Shown piece by piece: positions 59,566 to 64,000 of a stretch of DNA of 64,000 bases. The notes beneath the pieces were generated by a model that saw only the letters and a list, made by a program, of their open reading frames with translations, had not been told where the DNA came from and ran no database searches. Numbering within the stretch: the first letter of the stretch is position 1; each line of letters opens with the position of its first letter. The stretch comes from Aegilops tauschii subsp. strangulata (lineage: Eukaryota; Streptophyta; Magnoliopsida; Poales; Poaceae): positions 378,177,633-378,241,632 of the forward strand of contig NC_053039.3 of the NCBI RefSeq assembly GCF_002575655.3. The letters are read 5' to 3'. The position numbers and the translations under genes were made by a program.

Positions 59566-61307
59566 TGTTGGGGAACGTTGTATTTCAAAAGACATTACCT
59601 ACGATCACGCAAGATCTATCTAGGAGAAGCATAGCAACGAGGGGGAGAGTGTGTCCACGTACCCTCGTAGACCGAAAGCGGAAGCGTTTAGTAACACGGT
59701 TGATGTAGTCGAACGTCTTCGCGATCCAACCGATCCAAGTACCGAACGCATGGCACCTCCGCGATCTGCACACGTTCAGCTCGGTGACGTCCCTCGAACT
59801 CTTGATCCAGTTGAGGCCGAGGGAGAGTTTCGTCAGCGCGACGGCATGGTGATGGTGATGATGAAGTTACTGGCGCAGGGCTTCGCCTAAGCACTACGAC
59901 GATATGACCGAGGTGTATAACTGTGGAGGGGGGCACCGCATACGGCTAAGTGATTGTCTGTTGTGCTTTGGGGTGCCCCTCTGGCCACGTATATAAAGGA
60001 GGGAGGAGGAGGAGGCCGGCCTAGGAGGGGCGCGCCTATAGGGGGAGTCCAACTAGGATTCCCAATCCTAGTTGGAGTCCCCTTCCTTTTCCAAGAGGGG
60101 AGAGAGGGAAGGAGTAAGAGAGGGAGAAGGAAAGAGAGGGGGGCGCCGCCCCCTCCCTAGTCCAATTCCGACTTTCCATGGGGGGCGTGTGGCCACCCCT
60201 TGAGGCCCTTCTCTCTTTTCCTGTATGGCCCATTAAGGCCCTCTACTTCCCCTGGCGAATTCCCGTAACTCTCCGGTACTCCAAAAAATACCCGAATCAC
60301 TCGGAACCTTTCCGATGTCCGAATATAGCCTTCCAATATATAGATCTTTATGTCTCGACCATTTCGAGACTCCTCGTCATGTCCGTGATCTCATTCAGGA
60401 CTCCGAACAACCTTCGTTACATCAAATCACATAACTCATAATACAAATCGTCATCGAACGTTAAGCGTGCAGACCCTACGAGTTTGAGAACTATGTAGAC
60501 ATGACCGAGACACATCTCCGGTCAATAACCAATAGCGGAACCTGGATGCTCATATTGGCACCTACATATTCTACGAAGATCTTTATCGGTCAAACCGCAT
60601 AACAACATACGTTGTTCCCTTTGTCATCGGTATGTTACATGCCCGAGATTCGATCGTCGGTATCATCATACCTAGTTCAATCTCGTTACCGGCAAGTCTC
60701 TTTACTCGTTCCATAATGCATCATCCCACAACTAACTCTTTTAGTCACATTGCTTGCAAGGCTTATAGTCATGTGCATTACCGAGAGGGCCCAGAGATAC
60801 CTCTCCGATACACAGGGTGACAAATCCTAATCTCGATCTATGCCAACCCAACAAACACCTTCAGAGACACCTGTAGAGCATCTTTATAATCAGCCAGTTA
60901 TGTTGTGACGTTTGATAGCACACAAGGTGTTCCTCCGGTATTCGGGAGGTGCATAATCTCATAGTCAGAGGAACATGTATAAGTCATGAAGAAAGCAATA
61001 GCAATAAAACTCAACGATCATAATGCTAAGCTAACGGATGGGTCTTGTCCATCACATCATTCTCTAATGATGTGATCCCGTTCATCAAATGACAACACAT
61101 GTCTATGGTCAGGAAACTTAACCATCTTTGATTAACGAGCTAGTCTAGTAGAGGCATACTAGGGACACTTTGTTTTGTCTATGTATTCACACATGTATCA
61201 AATTTCTGGTTAATACAATTCTAGCATGAATAATAAACATTTATCATGATATAAGAAAATAAAATAATAACTTTATTATTGCCTCTAGCTAGGGCATATT
61301 TCCTTCA
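59566..61307 (-). mobile_element. Element S: BARE/Angela-type solo LTR inside H
   Basis: 1742 bp, TGTTGGGGAACG...TATTTCCTTCA on the plus strand, exact TSD gcggc at 59561-59565 and 61308-61312. It is related to the LTRs of L but clearly diverged, with many indels, so it comes from a different insertion. No internal region remains. Confidence 0.94.
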
Positions 61308-61312
61308 GCGGC

Positions 61313-61490
61313 GTGCAGGAGCGGCTGGGGGGGGGGGGTGTGGCAGCAAGCGGCTGGGTGCCGTCGGGCAGCGGCGGGGTGCGGTTGGGGGCGGACGTGG
61401 AGAAACCCTAGAGCGAGATAGAGAAGTGAGAGAGAGAGAGAGAAGTGAGAGAGGGGGAGGGGTGGGCCGTTAGGGCCGTTAGGTAGAGCG
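61313..61490 (-). other. Possible 5' UTR fragment of a second gene carried by H
   Basis: On the minus strand a CT-rich run and CTAGGGTTTC (complement of AAACCCTAG at 61403-61411, a telo-box common in plant 5' UTRs) lead into C-rich sequence that continues across S into about 59500-59560 and ends CACTCCG|GTGAGACC, a possible splice donor. No ORF is convincing. Confidence 0.35.
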
Positions 61491-61745
61491 CCTTTGTCGT
61501 CCGCTAGCGGACGTCAACGAGGTGGGTGAGGTCCAATGGAGGGCAGCTTAATGCAACGGCCCACCCCCCACCTCTTTGCCACCGGCTAGCGGACGTCAAA
61601 GTTTCTTTGTCGTCCGCTAACTGACGGCAAACAACTGGCTGATGGCTAATAGTGTCTTTGTCGTAAGTCAGTTTGTTGCCATCCGCTTTCTGTATGCTGA
61701 TGGCAAAGAACGCCTTTGTCGTCAACTAGCGGACGGCAAAGAAAC
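61490..61745. repeat. Subterminal repeats, right end of H
   Basis: CTTTGTCGTCCGCTAGCGGA, CTAACTGACGGCAAA and CTAGCGGACGGCAAAG words in both orientations, matching the left end in kind. Confidence 0.8.
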
Positions 61746-61777
61746 GGTCGACGACAAATAGTCTAATTCCAGTAGTG

Positions 61778-62493
61778 ATAAAAGTAGAAGATAGGCCCTT
61801 CGCAGAGAGAAGTAGAGGTTGTCATGCGCTTTTTGGTTTTGGATGCACAATCTCTTAATGCAAAAGAACGTCATGTTGTATTGCCCGTTATGATAGCAAC
61901 CATTATTAAGCAGTCCGTTGCTTTTATTACTTTGCCATCACAAGTTTGTACAACGCTTATTTTCCCTTACAATAAAAGATCAGAAATATTTAGAAGCAAT
62001 TTTTATTGCCTTATGCACCAGTGACAACTTGCATGAAGGATCTTATTTAATCCATTGGTAGGTATAGTGGACTCTCATAACATGAAATTGGGTTTAAGGT
62101 TTTTGGATGCACAAGTAGTATCTCTACTTGGTGCGGATTTTTGGCTAGCAAAGATATTGGGCAAGCACCACATGTTGGAGGATCTATGACAATATAACTT
62201 CTATGTGAATATGAACAAACATAAATCATTACGTTGTCTTCCTTGTCCAATGTCAACAATTTGACATAAAATACTTAATGGGCACAATCATAAAATATGT
62301 CCAAGATAGTATAATTGCATGTGAATCTTCTCTTCTCTTATTAATTCTTTCATGAACTACATCATTGACCAATGCTATGTTTGTCAACTTTCAATAAATT
62401 TTACCACTTATACTTTTGCTTATGTAATGTCATTACTTTCCATAAGATTAGCATATGATCTTTTTCATTATTATTTTTATTTTGATTGAAACA
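61778..62493 (-). mobile_element. Element G (right piece): antisense 3' internal region of an A-family gypsy
   Basis: Reverse complement of about 10386-11090 of element A (GCGAAGGGCC region, GACAAACATAGCATTGG, CATATGATC). No gene; the short frames are shadows. It ends at the start of K's LTR. Confidence 0.85.
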
Positions 62494-64000
62494 TGGTATG
62501 TCTCCAACGTATCTATAATTTATGAAGTATTCATGCCATGTTTACAACAATTTTATATGGTTTTGGTATGATTTGGATGGAACTAACCCGGACTAACGTT
62601 GTTTTCAACAGAACTACCGTGGTGTTGTTTTCTGTGCAGAAATAAAAGTTCTCCAAATGCAACGGAACTTTTTGATGATTTTTTTGGAACAAAAGAGGCA
62701 CTAGAAGCTTCGTGGGTGGGCCAGAGGAGCCACGAGGAGGGCACAAGACACCGGGGCGCGCCAGGAGGCCCAGGCCCGCCCAGGTGGGTTGTGCTCACCT
62801 CGAGGCCCATCTTAGCGTGATTCCAACGCCAAAAAATCCTATAAATAGAGAAACCATCAGAAATAACCCTATATCAGATGTTTCGCAGTCACAAGCCTTT
62901 GTAACCACGAAAAACCAATCTAGACCCCGTTTCGGCACCCTGCCGGAGGGGGAAATCATCACCGGTGGCCACCATGATGAGGAGGGAGTAGTCCACCCTC
63001 GGGGCTGAGGGTTTGTACTAGTAGCTACGTGTTTACTCTCTCTCTCTTGTGTTCTTGAGATGTCACGATCTTGACATATCGCAGGCTTTGTTAATATAGT
63101 TGGATCATATGGTGTTTTCCCCTCTCTATCTTGTTGTGAATTGAGTTTTCCCTTTGAGATTTGTTTTATCGGATTGAATAGTTTTATGGATTTGAGAGCA
63201 ATTGATGTATGTCTTTCTGTGAATACCCATGGTGACAATGGGGTATCATATTGATTCACTTGATATGATTTTTGGCACTCAACTTGCAGATTCCGTAGGT
63301 CACATTGGGGTAATCTATGCACAGGGGTTGACGCACATTCTCGTCTTTGTTTCTTCGGTAGAAATCTGAGGGCACACTTTGAGGTTCTTTGTGTTGGATT
63401 GAGTATTATGAATCTGAAATTGTTTGATGGGAAAGAATAGCTTTGAGGTGGTTTCGTACCCTACAAACAATTTCTTCTTACGATCTCTGCTAGATAAGAA
63501 CTTTGGAGTGATTCTTCATCGCACGTTGAGGGATGGTTACATGATCCAATTATATTAGCATTGTTGAGAGATTGCACTAGCGAAAGTACGAACCCTAGGA
63601 CTCATTTTCAAGCATTGCAATACCGTTTGTGCTCCGCTTTATCAATTGCTACCTTGCTGTTTTTTATTGTTCCTATTACAAAAATCAATATCCACTATCA
63701 TTACTACACTTTTATCACCATCTCTTCGCCGAACTAGTGCACCTATATAATTTACCATTGTATTTGGTGTGTTGGAGAGACAAGAGACTCTTTGTTATTT
63801 GGTTGCATGGTTGTTTGAGAGAGACCATCTTCATCCTACGCCTCCCACGGATTGATAAACCTTAGGTCATACACTTGAGGGAAAATTGCTACTGTCCTAC
63901 AAAACTCTGCGCTTGGAGGCCCAACACGAGTCTACAAGAATAAAGTTGCGTAGTAGACATCAAGCTCTTTTATGGTGCCGTTGCCGGGGAGGCGAGTGCT
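62494..64000 (+). mobile_element. Element K: 5' LTR and start of a B-family gypsy, runs off the right edge
   Basis: LTR TGGTATGTCTCCAACG (the B LTRs have TGATACGTCTCC) to ACATCA at 63963, 1470 bp, with internal deletions relative to B's LTRs. It is followed by AGCTCTTTTA and the primer site TGGTGCCGTTGCCGGGGA (63974-63991). The rest lies outside the window. It gives the normal LTR-to-PBS junction that B lacks. Confidence 0.88.
63974..63991 (+). other. Primer binding site of K
   Basis: TGGTGCCGTTGCCGGGGA, ten bases after the LTR end, the same spacing as in E. Confidence 0.85.

Larger units (their letters stand above)
58150..61777 (+). mobile_element. Element H: small CACTA transposon in G, carrying a plant-like ORF
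   Basis: Inverted ends CACTACATGAATCAGCTGAT and, read from the right end, CACTACTGGAATTAGACTAT; TSD ata at 58147-58149 and 61778-61780. Many subterminal GACGGCAAAG words occur in both orientations within 300 bp of each end. Without solo LTR S it is about 1.88 kb and has no transposase, so it is non-autonomous. Orientation follows the carried ORF. Confidence 0.92.

Noticed and set aside
1..64000. tRNA, rRNA, microRNA or single-copy host genes
   Set aside because: None was recognised by eye. Primer binding sites match tRNA 3' ends only over 12-18 bases and are not tRNA genes.

Overview
The window looks like intergenic DNA from a large Triticeae grass genome (wheat, Aegilops or barley type). 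No free-standing host gene was found. Almost every base belongs to a transposable element (TE), and most elements sit inside one another. The organism call rests on the element types: BARE/Angela-type copia LTRs, gypsy elements with a long extra ORF after pol, LTRs starting TGATACGTCTCC or TGATACGTCC, and CACTA transposons with GACGGCAAAG subterminal repeats. Family names come from recognition, not from a database search.

Letters used for elements. G: antisense gypsy remnant (57964-58149, 61778-62493). L': sense LTR of the same family as A (13232-13790, 57588-57963). A: sense gypsy from the left edge to 13231. B: gypsy-like insert in A (810-7896). J: truncated CACTA (13791-19520). C: Sirevirus-like copia (19521-36679). 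L: Angela/BARE copia in C (24811-33555). E: antisense gypsy (36680-39635, 51836-57587). D: antisense non-autonomous element in E (39636-51835). I: 4-kb solo LTR in D (43666-47703). F: solo LTR in E's LTR (55474-57060). H: small CACTA in G (58150-61777). S: BARE-type solo LTR in H (59566-61307). K: 5' LTR and primer binding site of another B-family element at the right edge (62494-64000).

Inferred nesting: L' lies in G; A, J and E lie in L'; B lies in A; C and D lie in E; L lies in C; I lies in D; F lies in E's 5' LTR; H lies in G; S lies in H. Exact target-site duplications (TSDs) support B (accca), L (gagca), I (caagt), H (ata) and S (gcggc); F has a near match (cccat/accat). Ends missing from J, L', E and C all meet at 19520/19521 and can be explained by one deletion. 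A second deletion at 51835/51836 removed the end of one D LTR together with E's reverse transcriptase and integrase.

None of the pol genes is intact. All carry stops, frameshifts or lost catalytic residues. The only coding sequences that look like plant genes are carried inside the CACTA elements: remnants of at least three genes in J, and one uninterrupted 226-codon reading frame with a TATA box in H. No previously undescribed functional system was identified. The most informative observations concern how elements were inserted, repaired and deleted, and the gene cargo of the two CACTA elements.
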